From: Hyphomicrobiales bacterium
GTDB taxonomy: Bacteria; Pseudomonadota; Alphaproteobacteria; Micropepsales; Micropepsaceae
DNA: 5,428 nucleotides
Direction: 5' to 3'
Assembly: GCA_017849395.1 (NCBI GenBank)
Contig: JAFIHO010000359.1
Coordinates: forward strand, 1 to 5,428
Within the stretch, counting starts at the first letter, position 1. Each line of letters begins with the position of its first letter. Both the position numbers and the translations under genes were made by a program. Positions 1-5,357 of this stretch are shown here, piece by piece. Below the pieces are notes generated by a model. It did not search any database. It was not told the origin of the DNA and saw nothing but the letters and a program-made list of their open reading frames with translations.

Positions 1-167
1 ACGATCACGACGCCGAGGAAGGCTTCTCCGGCCAGAAGTGTTGCCCCGACGCCATGCCGCGGCAGCAATTCTACCCGCCCCGGGAAACCGGCTTCGAGCG
101 CGAGATTGCCAAGCGCCTCGAATACTGGTCAAAACTGCGGGCGAAACGGGCAGGGGACGCCGGGTGA
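1..167 (+). CDS. rarA: Replication-associated recombination protein A (RarA/MgsA), C-terminal end only
   Basis: The frame beginning at base 3 is open from the window edge to a TGA at 165-167 and encodes about 54 residues, so only the end of the gene is present. The peptide starts DHDAEEGFSGQ, then has RQQFYPPRETGFEREIAKRL and EYWSKLR. This matches the conserved C-terminal signature of the RarA/MgsA AAA+ ATPases (the 'DHD..GFSGQ..PD' and 'FY.P...GFEREI.KRL.YW..L' blocks). RarA forms a tetrameric clamp-loader-like ATPase that acts at stalled replication forks; its ATPase domain lies outside the window. One oddity is 'QKCCPD' where I recall homologues carrying a polar residue followed by two aromatic or aliphatic residues ('QNYFPD' type). 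The stop overlaps the GTG start of crcB by 4 bases, so rarA heads or joins the operon that continues to base 2249. Confidence 0.85.
   Translation, partial: DHDAEEGFSGQKCCPDAMPRQQFYPPRETGFEREIAKRLEYWSKLRAKRAGDAG
151..163 (+). promoter_or_regulatory. Ribosome binding site that fixes the crcB start
   Basis: AGGGG at 152-156 lies 7 bases before the GTG at 164, inside the last codons of rarA. It supports this GTG over the upstream in-frame ATG at 38. The GTGA overlap with the rarA stop suggests that ribosomes finishing rarA may also reinitiate here. Confidence 0.5.
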
Positions 168-544
168 ATCCGGGCATAGTAGGTGCGGTTGCAGCGGGCG
201 GGGCCCTTGGCTCCGTGGCGCGATACCTCATCGCGGGGCTGGTGCAGCCTGCGTCCTGGTCAGGCTTTCCCTATGGCATCTTCTTCGTGAACATCAGCGG
301 CGGGCTGGTCATGGGCATACTCACCGAACTGATGGCGCTGAAGATCAATGTATCACCCGAAATGCGCGCCTTTCTCACCACCGGCATCATGGGCGGCTAC
401 ACGACATTCTCGACTTTCTCGCTGGAAGCCGCGCTGCTGATCCAGCGTCATGCCTATGCCCAGGCGACCGCTTACATCGCCGGTTCGGCGCTATTGTCCA
501 TCCTCGCCCTGTTCGCAGGCTTGTGGATCGTGCGCGCATTCTGA
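164..544 (+). CDS. crcB: Fluoride-specific ion channel CrcB/Fluc
   Basis: This 126-residue protein has the usual length for one Fluc subunit. Two subunits pack antiparallel in the inner membrane to form a passive fluoride-exporting channel. Family marks are visible: GGALGSVARY at residues 12-21 in helix 1, FFVNISGG at 40-47 with the conserved pore Asn43, and GGYTTFSTF at 77-85. The last is the broken helix 3 that binds the central sodium ion and carries the conserved phenylalanines (Phe82, Phe85). Four hydrophobic helices lie near residues 4-28, 36-57, 66-93 and 100-124. I chose the GTG at 164 because homology begins there, it makes a 4-base GTGA overlap with the rarA stop, and an AGGGG at 152-156 sits 7 bases upstream. 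The frame is open back to an ATG at 38, but that would add 42 basic, non-family residues lying inside rarA. There is no room for a dedicated crcB fluoride riboswitch at this start. Confidence 0.93.
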   Translation: MNPGIVGAVAAGGALGSVARYLIAGLVQPASWSGFPYGIFFVNISGGLVMGILTELMALKINVSPEMRAFLTTGIMGGYTTFSTFSLEAALLIQRHAYAQATAYIAGSALLSILALFAGLWIVRAF

Positions 545-1545
545 TGGCGGAGCTTGTTGCCATTGCGCCGGACGATGACGGCATCCGTATCGACCGCTGG
601 TTCAAACGGCATTACCCCGCGATCACGCATGTGCGGCTGGAAAAACTCCTGCGCAAGGGCGAGGTGCGGCTGGACGGCAAGCGCGCCGATGCGGGCACGC
701 GCATCGCGGCCGGCCAGCAGATACGCCTGCCGCCCCAGGTGGTGCATGACAAGACGCAGCTTCCTGCCAAACCCGCTGCTCCCGCAAAGCCGATGGGCAG
801 CCTTGAGGACGCGATCCTCTACATGGACAAGCAGGTGATCGTGCTGAACAAGCCGCCCGGCCTTGCCACCCAGGGCGGTTCCGGACTGACGAAGCATGTC
901 GATGGCATGCTGGATTCCCTGGCGTTCGAAAAAACCACGCGGCCCAAACTGGTCCACCGCCTCGACCGCGACACGTCCGGCGTGCTGCTGGTGGCGCGCA
1001 CCGCCACTGCCGCGTCGGGCCTCGCCACCGCGCTGGCGCAGCGCGACGCCTCGAAAATCTACTGGGCTTTGGTGCGCGGTGTGCCGAAACAGAAGCATGG
1101 CTTCGTCAAGGCGGCGCTGGTGAAAGAAGGCGGCCACGGTCCGCGCGGCCGGGACGAACGCATGACCACCGCCGAAGAAACCGATGAAGGCGCGAAATTC
1201 GCGCTCACCGAATATGCCGTCATGGCCACTGCCGGAACCGAATATGCCTGGGTTGCGGCCCGTCCCGTTACCGGGCGCACGCATCAGATCCGCGTTCACC
1301 TCGCCAGCCTTGGCACGCCCATCGTGGGCGATTTCAAATATGGCGGCGCGGATTCGCGCGGGCGCGGCGAGATCGCCGACAAGCTGCATCTTCATGCCCG
1401 CAGCATCGACATCCATCGTCCGGACGGACGGCTGAAAGTCACCGCGCCGCTGCCCCCGCACATGCTCAAAAGCTGGTCGCTGCTGGGCTTCGATCCTGAC
1501 GACAAACGCAACCCCTTTCCTCCCAAGCGCACACGCCGGACATGA
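544..1545 (+). CDS. RluA-family 23S rRNA pseudouridine synthase, RluC-like
   Basis: This 333-residue protein converts specific uridines of rRNA to pseudouridine in the cytoplasm. An S4 RNA-binding domain covers about residues 14-62 (RIDRWFKRHYP, then LEKLLRKGEVRLDG). The catalytic domain runs from about 90 to 310. It contains VLNKPPGLATQGGSG at 100-114, the motif II HRLDRDTSGVLLVAR at 138-152 with catalytic Asp141, and GRTHQIRVHLASLG at 244-257. The 'QGGSG' loop and the N-terminal S4 domain resemble RluC (23S positions 955, 2504 and 2580 in E. coli) more than RluA or RluD, but the exact target cannot be read from sequence. The ATG at 544 shares its A with the crcB TGA (542-544). The stop overlaps the next start as ATGA at 1542-1545. 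The frame stays open upstream to an ATG at 106, but that extension only translates crcB out of frame. The C-terminal tail (about 320-333) is basic. Confidence 0.93.
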   Translation: MAELVAIAPDDDGIRIDRWFKRHYPAITHVRLEKLLRKGEVRLDGKRADAGTRIAAGQQIRLPPQVVHDKTQLPAKPAAPAKPMGSLEDAILYMDKQVIVLNKPPGLATQGGSGLTKHVDGMLDSLAFEKTTRPKLVHRLDRDTSGVLLVARTATAASGLATALAQRDASKIYWALVRGVPKQKHGFVKAALVKEGGHGPRGRDERMTTAEETDEGAKFALTEYAVMATAGTEYAWVAARPVTGRTHQIRVHLASLGTPIVGDFKYGGADSRGRGEIADKLHLHARSIDIHRPDGRLKVTAPLPPHMLKSWSLLGFDPDDKRNPFPPKRTRRT

Positions 1546-2249
1546 AACGCTTTTACAAACAGGTTGCGGTTTCTGCCGCCGATGATGGATTCCACATCCT
1601 TCTGGATGGCAGGCGGGTAAAGACGCCCGCAGGCAACAGCCTCACGCTTCCTACCCGGGCGCTCGCGGATTCCATAGCCAAGGAATGGGCCGATCAGGGC
1701 GAGAAGATCGATCCCATTTCCATGCCCCACCTGAAGACTGCCAATGCAGTGATCGACGGCATTGCCCTCAATCGCGAACAGGTGATCCACGCGATCCTGC
1801 GTTTTGGCGACAATGACGCGCTGTGCTACCGCGCCCATGAGCCGCCGGAGCTGGCGCGCCGCCAGCGCGAAAGCTGGGACCCGATGCTGCAATGGGCCGA
1901 GCGGCGGCTGGGCGCAAGTCTCGCCACCGGGACTGGCCTGACCCATGTCGATCAACCGCCTGAAGCCATCGCGGCCCTGCGCCAGGCGGTCGCCGCCCAT
2001 GACGATTTCGCGCTGGCCGCACTGCATGTCCTCGCGTCCGTCACCGGCTCTCTGGTTCTGGCGCTGGCGGTGTCGCAGGGTGAAGCCAGCGCGGCCCATG
2101 CCTTCAGACTCTCGCGCATCGACGAGGATTATCAGATCGAAAAATGGGGCCAGGATGCGGAAGCCGAGACCCGCGCCTGCAATCTTGCTCGCGAGCTGGA
2201 CAGGGCGGCGGAGTTCATCGCCCATGTCCGCGTCACTCCAGCGGCGTGA
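1542..2249 (+). CDS. ATP12 family F1-ATPase assembly chaperone
   Basis: This 235-residue protein is full length for bacterial members. In mitochondria Atp12 binds free F1 alpha subunit and holds it until it assembles with beta; the alphaproteobacterial homologues are presumed to do the same in the cytoplasm. Recognisable segments are the N-terminal MKRFYKQV, DGFHILLDGRRVKTPAGN at 15-32, DNDALCYRAHEP at 90-101, a WDPMLQWAERRLGA stretch near 112-125, and the late ALHVLASVTGSLVLALAV near 160-177. The acidic 'SRIDEDYQIEKWGQDAEAE' near 191-209 is the most diagnostic part. The start is fixed by the ATGA overlap with the rRNA pseudouridine synthase stop, which points to translational coupling. It appears to be the last gene of the rarA-crcB operon. 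Its final 17 bp overlap the end of the convergent PAS gene, leaving no room for a dedicated terminator. Confidence 0.92.
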   Translation: MKRFYKQVAVSAADDGFHILLDGRRVKTPAGNSLTLPTRALADSIAKEWADQGEKIDPISMPHLKTANAVIDGIALNREQVIHAILRFGDNDALCYRAHEPPELARRQRESWDPMLQWAERRLGASLATGTGLTHVDQPPEAIAALRQAVAAHDDFALAALHVLASVTGSLVLALAVSQGEASAAHAFRLSRIDEDYQIEKWGQDAEAETRACNLARELDRAAEFIAHVRVTPAA

Positions 2250-2709
2250 ATTCCAGCCGTCGCCGCGCTGGACCCGCCTGCCGGAACACGCTGGCGCGCA
2301 AGATCATGCGGACCTGCCCCTTCTCACCCAGCGGCAATTCCACGGACTCCATCTCCAGCCAGGGTTGGCCGTTCCAGTCCAGCCGCGCGCGGCGGCGATA
2401 GGGCTTTTTCTCCCGCACGATAATCGTCAGGCTCCTGACGATCTCGGCCGCTGCGCTGCCATAAAGCGTCTCGTCGATATAGAGGCCGGTCGCATCGCGA
2501 CCCAGCCATTCGACATGCTCGCTGCCGACCAGACGGTGCCGGAAATGGAGCGGTTCCGGGATCACATCGATCAGGTTCAGCAGGCGCACCAGATTGCCCA
2601 TCTCGGCGGGTTGGATGTCTGCGCGTGAGGGAAAGGGGCGGTCCCCCCGTTTTCCTTTCCAATAGCGATGGATTTCTTCGAGGCGGTGATCGAGAGGAAG
2701 CTGGGGCAC
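2233..2709 (-). CDS. PAS_5-type PAS domain protein
   Basis: The 158-residue product resembles the alphaproteobacterial PAS_5 family (Pfam PF07310): short, single-domain PAS-like proteins of unknown ligand. Visible marks are an early HRYW near 14-17, RPFPSRADIQP near 24-34, LVRLLNLIDVI at 40-50, FRHRLVGSEHVEWLGRDATG at 56-75, and a C-terminal beta-rich part with RRRARLDWNGQPWLEMESVELPL at about 105-127. It has no kinase, cyclase or DNA-binding domain, signal peptide or membrane segment. A sensor or regulatory role is inference. The start is a GTG (CAC at 2707-2709 on the plus strand). It is the only usable start, because an in-frame TGA lies five codons upstream and no strong Shine-Dalgarno is visible. 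The gene lies 121 bases downstream of the FUSC gene on the same strand and overlaps the ATP12 gene by 17 bp tail to tail. Confidence 0.8.
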   Translation of the reverse strand: MPQLPLDHRLEEIHRYWKGKRGDRPFPSRADIQPAEMGNLVRLLNLIDVIPEPLHFRHRLVGSEHVEWLGRDATGLYIDETLYGSAAAEIVRSLTIIVREKKPYRRRARLDWNGQPWLEMESVELPLGEKGQVRMILRASVFRQAGPARRRLEFTPLE

Positions 2710-2727
2710 AGGGTGTGAGAATCAATA

Positions 2728-2743
2728 CGATAACAGTGTATCG
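2728..2743. promoter_or_regulatory. Operator-like inverted repeat upstream of the PAS gene
   Basis: CGATA at 2728-2732 and TATCG at 2739-2743 are exact inverted repeats around a 6-base spacer. The site begins 19 bases before the GTG of the minus-strand PAS gene, where a repressor site would be expected. The spacing resembles sites bound by dimeric helix-turn-helix regulators, but no regulator gene is in the window. I found no convincing -35/-10 pair beside it. Five-base arms can arise by chance. Confidence 0.3.
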
Positions 2744-2763
2744 CTCCCATGCCCGTACAGGAT

Positions 2764-2775
2764 GGAATATACTCC
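2764..2775. promoter_or_regulatory. AT-centred near-palindrome upstream of the PAS gene
   Basis: GGAATATACTCC is palindromic at 10 of 12 positions (GGA.TATA.TCC). It lies 54 bases upstream of the PAS start and 20 bases from the inverted repeat at 2728-2743. Read on the minus strand it contains TATATT, which could be a -10 element, but I see no matching -35 at the right distance. It could be a second operator half or chance. Confidence 0.22.
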
Positions 2776-2794
2776 GATCAGGCGGGATGCTCCG

Positions 2795-2823
2795 CACATA
2801 CCCTTACTTTGTCAGGGCATGTG
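2795..2823 (-). terminator. Hairpin just after the FUSC stop codon (possible 3' end or weak terminator)
   Basis: Arms 2795-2807 and 2811-2823 pair over 13 positions around a 3-base loop (2808-2810). In the minus-strand RNA, 11 pairs are Watson-Crick, one is a G-U wobble (2818 with 2800) and one is a mismatch (2805/2813). The stem starts 7 bases after the FUSC TGA. The sequence after it on the minus strand is GC-rich with no U-run, so it is not a classical intrinsic terminator. It could protect the 3' end of the FUSC mRNA or lower read-through into the PAS gene. Confidence 0.45.
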
Positions 2824-2830
2824 ATCGCGG

Positions 2831-4939
2831 TCAGACATTTTCTATCACCGGCCGCGCTGCCAGCCGCGCCACCTTGCGGGCAGAATGTTCGATGTGCGCC
2901 AGTCTGCGTCCCAGAACCTCCATCGCTTCGTTGCCATGAAGATCGCGCAAACTGTCGCGCGCCGGACTTTCCTGAACCTCGTCATGGAAGCCGGCAGGCG
3001 TCAGCATCTGCGTGACGCGCTGCCGGACCTGCGCGATGGCGGCATCGGCCTCCGCCTTGTCCAAATCCTTCGCCCGCAACTTTGCCAGCACGGGCATCGA
3101 GGATAGATCGGATGCCAGCAGATAATTCGCGCCCAGCAATTCGCCCAGCGACGCCAGCGCGCGGCGGTCGGTATTGGGTTCGTCCGCCAGCCGCTGGATC
3201 GCGCCCGATAATTGCGCGACTGCATCAAGTGTCTTCTTGCGTGCCAGGCGATAGCGTTGCCAGACATGCTCGCGCCGCAGCGCCGCATCGGCGAAGGCGG
3301 CATCGGCTTCCAGCAGGGCCTTCACCACGCGCGGCAGATCGTTGCGCTCCCAATGCGGCAGCAGGAAGCTGAAGGCCCATGACAGGCCGGCCCCGATCAG
3401 CGTGTCGATGATGCGCTCGAAGAACTGCACCTGCGTCCCCGGATCGATCATGTGCAGAAGCAGCAGCGATGACACTGACGCGCCGATGGCGGTGATGCGG
3501 TATTTCACCATCCCATAGGCATGGCTGGTTCCCACCGCCAGGACGATGCAAAGCAACAGTCCCGCTGGCGGCACGAAACGCAGCAGCAGCACCGCCAGCG
3601 CGCAACCGATCAGGGTCCCGGTCACGCGGTCCCAGCGCCGCTGGCTGGTCACACTGTAATTGGCACGCATGATGAGGGCGATGGTCAGCAGCACCCAATT
3701 GGCATGGGCAAAGCGCGGCAGGAACAGGGTCAGCGCCAGCCCCGCCGTCATCGCCATCGCCAGCCGCACGGCATAGCGGAACGCGGGCGCGCGATAGCGC
3801 AACTGCCGCCACAGGACGATCAGGCCGCGCGGCGTGTTCTGCTGGAAAAGATCCAGGTCCAGGCTGGCCGCCAGGTTGCTGGGCGGCGTGGCGCGATCCA
3901 GCGCGCGCGCCAGCGCCATCAGGTAATTGTCAGCCAGCACCAGCTTGTTCACCGTCGCGACGAAGGCCGGCACGATAGGATCGCGCGGCGACGATTCCTG
4001 CTCGGCTTTCAGCAACTTCAGCAATTGCGCCGCCTCCTCGGCATGGCGGCGCGGCGTCGTGTCGGCATGGCGGCTGCGCAGCGCCAGGGTCAGATTCTCG
4101 ACCTCGTCCGCCATCAGCAGGACAAAGCCGTTCAGCCGCCACATCAGTTCGCGTTGCGGGGCCCGGCGCAGCAATTCGGAGTCGGCGTCGCTGGACAGCA
4201 CCGTCTCGAACGCATCCAGCAACGCTATCAGCGTATCGATCCGCTTCAATTGCAGCGGACGCCGCCTTCGTGCGAACAACGAATCCCGCGCGGCCTGCAG
4301 CCGGTCCGCCAAGGTTGCGTGGGCGTCGATCAGGGCGCGAAAGGCGGCGGGGCCTTCTGCATCTGGATTGTAGAGCGTCGCCTTGGCGCGCAAGTAATCG
4401 GCGAACGCGCGCATGGCCTCGGCCAGCAGCAGCCGCCTTGTGCGATCGTCCAGCGCCCAGGCCATGGCAAGCGAATAGGTTGTGTAGATGATCGTGCCGC
4501 AGACATAGATCAACAGATGGTCCGTCGCCTGGGCGGGGCCGAGAAAGTCCTGGCCCATGGCGAACACGAAGGCCAGAACACAGGTCATGGCAAAAGGCAG
4601 CGCCCAGCGGCCATAGGCCGAGACCAGCCCGCTGAAAAAACCTGTGAACGCCGTGGCGGCGATGAATTCGGGAGCGGAGAATTGCGCGAAGGATGACAGG
4701 CTGGTGAAGAAGCAGGCGGCCAGCATCGCCAGCCCCATGATCCACAGTTTCTGCCGCAGCGGGTCGGGCCGGTCGGAGACGCTGACGCATAGCGCGCCGG
4801 TCCCGGCCGCGACCACCGCCTGGAAGCCCAGCGGCGCAACCACAAGCCCCGTCAGGCCGACGCCGACGGCGACCGAAAGTCCATTTTCGATATGGACCCG
4901 GAAAACGGCAAGCGAGACTGCGCGCGGAAACCCAGCCAT
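2831..4939 (-). CDS. FUSC family (YccS-type) inner-membrane protein
   Basis: The 702-residue protein has the duplicated layout of the YccS/FUSC family and its usual length. A first hydrophobic bundle of about six helices covers residues 20-163. It is followed by a long soluble helical region at about 166-388, rich in Leu, Ala and Arg. A second bundle covers about 389-529 and contains the best family signature, ANWVLLTIALIMRANYSVT at 413-431 followed by RRWDRVTGTLIGC at 434-446. A helical cytoplasmic tail runs from about 531 to 702. Relatives include aromatic acid exporters (AaeB) and fusaric acid resistance proteins. No periplasmic adaptor or outer-membrane factor gene is adjacent here, so the substrate is unknown and an efflux role is inference. 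The ATG at 4937-4939 is used because no usable upstream start was found. It has no Shine-Dalgarno, and a promoter-like pair upstream would start transcription at this ATG. Confidence 0.88.
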   Translation of the reverse strand: MAGFPRAVSLAVFRVHIENGLSVAVGVGLTGLVVAPLGFQAVVAAGTGALCVSVSDRPDPLRQKLWIMGLAMLAACFFTSLSSFAQFSAPEFIAATAFTGFFSGLVSAYGRWALPFAMTCVLAFVFAMGQDFLGPAQATDHLLIYVCGTIIYTTYSLAMAWALDDRTRRLLLAEAMRAFADYLRAKATLYNPDAEGPAAFRALIDAHATLADRLQAARDSLFARRRRPLQLKRIDTLIALLDAFETVLSSDADSELLRRAPQRELMWRLNGFVLLMADEVENLTLALRSRHADTTPRRHAEEAAQLLKLLKAEQESSPRDPIVPAFVATVNKLVLADNYLMALARALDRATPPSNLAASLDLDLFQQNTPRGLIVLWRQLRYRAPAFRYAVRLAMAMTAGLALTLFLPRFAHANWVLLTIALIMRANYSVTSQRRWDRVTGTLIGCALAVLLLRFVPPAGLLLCIVLAVGTSHAYGMVKYRITAIGASVSSLLLLHMIDPGTQVQFFERIIDTLIGAGLSWAFSFLLPHWERNDLPRVVKALLEADAAFADAALRREHVWQRYRLARKKTLDAVAQLSGAIQRLADEPNTDRRALASLGELLGANYLLASDLSSMPVLAKLRAKDLDKAEADAAIAQVRQRVTQMLTPAGFHDEVQESPARDSLRDLHGNEAMEVLGRRLAHIEHSARKVARLAARPVIENV

Positions 4940-4943
4940 GAAT

Positions 4944-4955
4944 CCGCTATAGCGG
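4944..4955. promoter_or_regulatory. Perfect 12-bp palindrome next to the FUSC start
   Basis: CCGCTATAGCGG is an exact palindrome whose near edge is 4 bases from the FUSC ATG. Because it is symmetrical it offers a TATAGC -10-like hexamer on both strands. It could be a binding site for a dimeric regulator, part of a promoter, or both. The opposite-facing acyP gene starts 114 bases away on the other side. Confidence 0.4.
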
Positions 4956-4973
4956 TTTACCAGCGCCGGGCAA
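4946..4973 (-). promoter_or_regulatory. Predicted sigma-70 promoter of the FUSC gene, implying a leaderless mRNA
   Basis: On the minus strand, TTGCCC (4973-4968) is separated by 16 bases from TATAGC (4951-4946). Each hexamer matches 4 of 6 consensus bases. Six bases follow before the FUSC ATG, so the expected transcription start is the A of that ATG at 4939. The -35 sits in one arm of the perfect hairpin at 4964-4992 and the -10 in the palindrome at 4944-4955. No Shine-Dalgarno precedes the ATG, which fits leaderless translation. Two 4/6 matches are modest evidence. Confidence 0.38.
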
Positions 4974-4992
4974 GATTTTATCTTGCCCGGCG
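4964..4992. repeat. Perfect 13-bp inverted repeat (hairpin) in the FUSC-acyP divergent region
   Basis: Arms 4964-4976 (CGCCGGGCAAGAT) and 4980-4992 are exact reverse complements around a TTT loop (4977-4979). This is the strongest secondary-structure signal in the window. In the plus direction it is followed by GTCTTGTTT, a weakly T-rich tail like an imperfect intrinsic terminator or attenuator. In the minus direction the following bases are GCTGGTAAACC, so no U-run. No plus-strand gene ends upstream of it, so a conventional terminator role is unlikely. It may be a leader structure for acyP, a protein site, or a copy of a dispersed palindromic repeat. Confidence 0.7.
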
Positions 4993-5060
4993 TCTTGTTT
5001 CCCCCATCTGTTCGCTACGCGCTCGCGCGCAGCCCGGTGGAAGAATGGTTGTATGCGCTG

Positions 5061-5065
5061 AGAGG
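5061..5065 (+). promoter_or_regulatory. Ribosome binding site of acyP
   Basis: AGAGG at 5061-5065 lies 4 bases before the ATG at 5070, slightly close but acceptable. It supports this start over the in-frame TTG at 4983, which would begin within the hairpin and add 29 residues with no family similarity. Confidence 0.45.
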
Positions 5066-5069
5066 TTCT

Positions 5070-5357
5070 ATGAGTGACGATTTCACCAGTTTGCGCGTGC
5101 ATGTGAAAGGCTTCGTGCAGGGCGTCGGCTTCCGCGATTTCCTGGTCATGGCGGCGCAGCACAACGGGCTGGATGGCTGGGTGCGCAACCGCTCCGATGG
5201 GTCGGTCGAGGCGCTGGTCTCGGGCGCGACCAAGGCGGTGGAATCTTTCGTCCAGGCCGCAACGCGCGGCCCGCAAGCCGCGAAGGTCCAGCATGTCGAT
5301 CTGCATGTCAGCAAGCCGCCCGCCGAAAAAGGCTTCAGCCGCCGCTCAACGCTTTAG
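5070..5357 (+). CDS. acyP: Acylphosphatase
   Basis: This 95-residue protein has the normal size for a single-domain acylphosphatase, a small cytoplasmic enzyme that hydrolyses the carboxyl-phosphate bond of acyl phosphates. The two family signatures are intact: VKGFVQGVGFRDF at 12-24 with the phosphate-binding loop and catalytic Arg22, and GWVRNRSDGSVEALVSG at 36-52 with catalytic Asn40. The C-terminal region (about 80-95) is short and basic, ending SRRSTL. I chose the ATG at 5070 from the ribosome binding site and because family similarity begins at about residue 8. The gene is divergent from the FUSC gene across a 130-base region and ends 4 bases into the tail of a convergent minus-strand gene. 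Its physiological substrate in bacteria is generally uncertain. A plus-strand promoter was not identified. Confidence 0.95.
   Translation: MSDDFTSLRVHVKGFVQGVGFRDFLVMAAQHNGLDGWVRNRSDGSVEALVSGATKAVESFVQAATRGPQAAKVQHVDLHVSKPPAEKGFSRRSTL

Noticed and set aside
38..163. Upstream extension of crcB to an ATG at 38
   Set aside because: The extra 42 residues are basic, unlike any Fluc N-terminus, and overlap the well-supported rarA end; the GTG at 164 has a ribosome binding site and a coupled stop/start.
106..543. Long N-terminal extension of the pseudouridine synthase
   Set aside because: It translates crcB out of frame; the protein aligns to its family from the ATG at 544, which overlaps the crcB stop.
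472..1461. 329-codon open frame antisense to the pseudouridine synthase
   Set aside because: No recognisable motif. Long antisense frames are common opposite GC-rich genes, and the plus-strand gene has intact catalytic motifs.
1392..2225. 277-codon open frame antisense to the ATP12 gene
   Set aside because: Composition is that of a shadow frame with no family resemblance; the sense gene is clear over the whole span.
1945..2628. 227-codon plus-strand frame spanning the ATP12 end and the PAS gene
   Set aside because: It runs across two well-supported genes in a different frame and strand and shows no motif.
3521..4696. 391-codon Gln/Arg/His-rich plus-strand frame opposite the FUSC gene
   Set aside because: The repetitive polar composition is the complement of Leu/Ala-rich membrane codons; there is no domain, and the FUSC protein is complete on the other strand.
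4983..5011. Plus-strand promoter for acyP using TTGCCC at 4983-4988
   Set aside because: The hexamer 17 bases downstream is ATCTGT, a poor -10; other spacings and TTGTTT at 4995 are no better.
5017..5034. CGCGC/GCGCG mini inverted repeat in the acyP leader
   Set aside because: Short and low-complexity; expected by chance in GC-rich DNA.
4983..5069. TTG start for acyP at 4983
   Set aside because: It begins inside the hairpin and adds 29 non-family residues, whereas the ATG at 5070 has a ribosome binding site and fits the family N-terminus.
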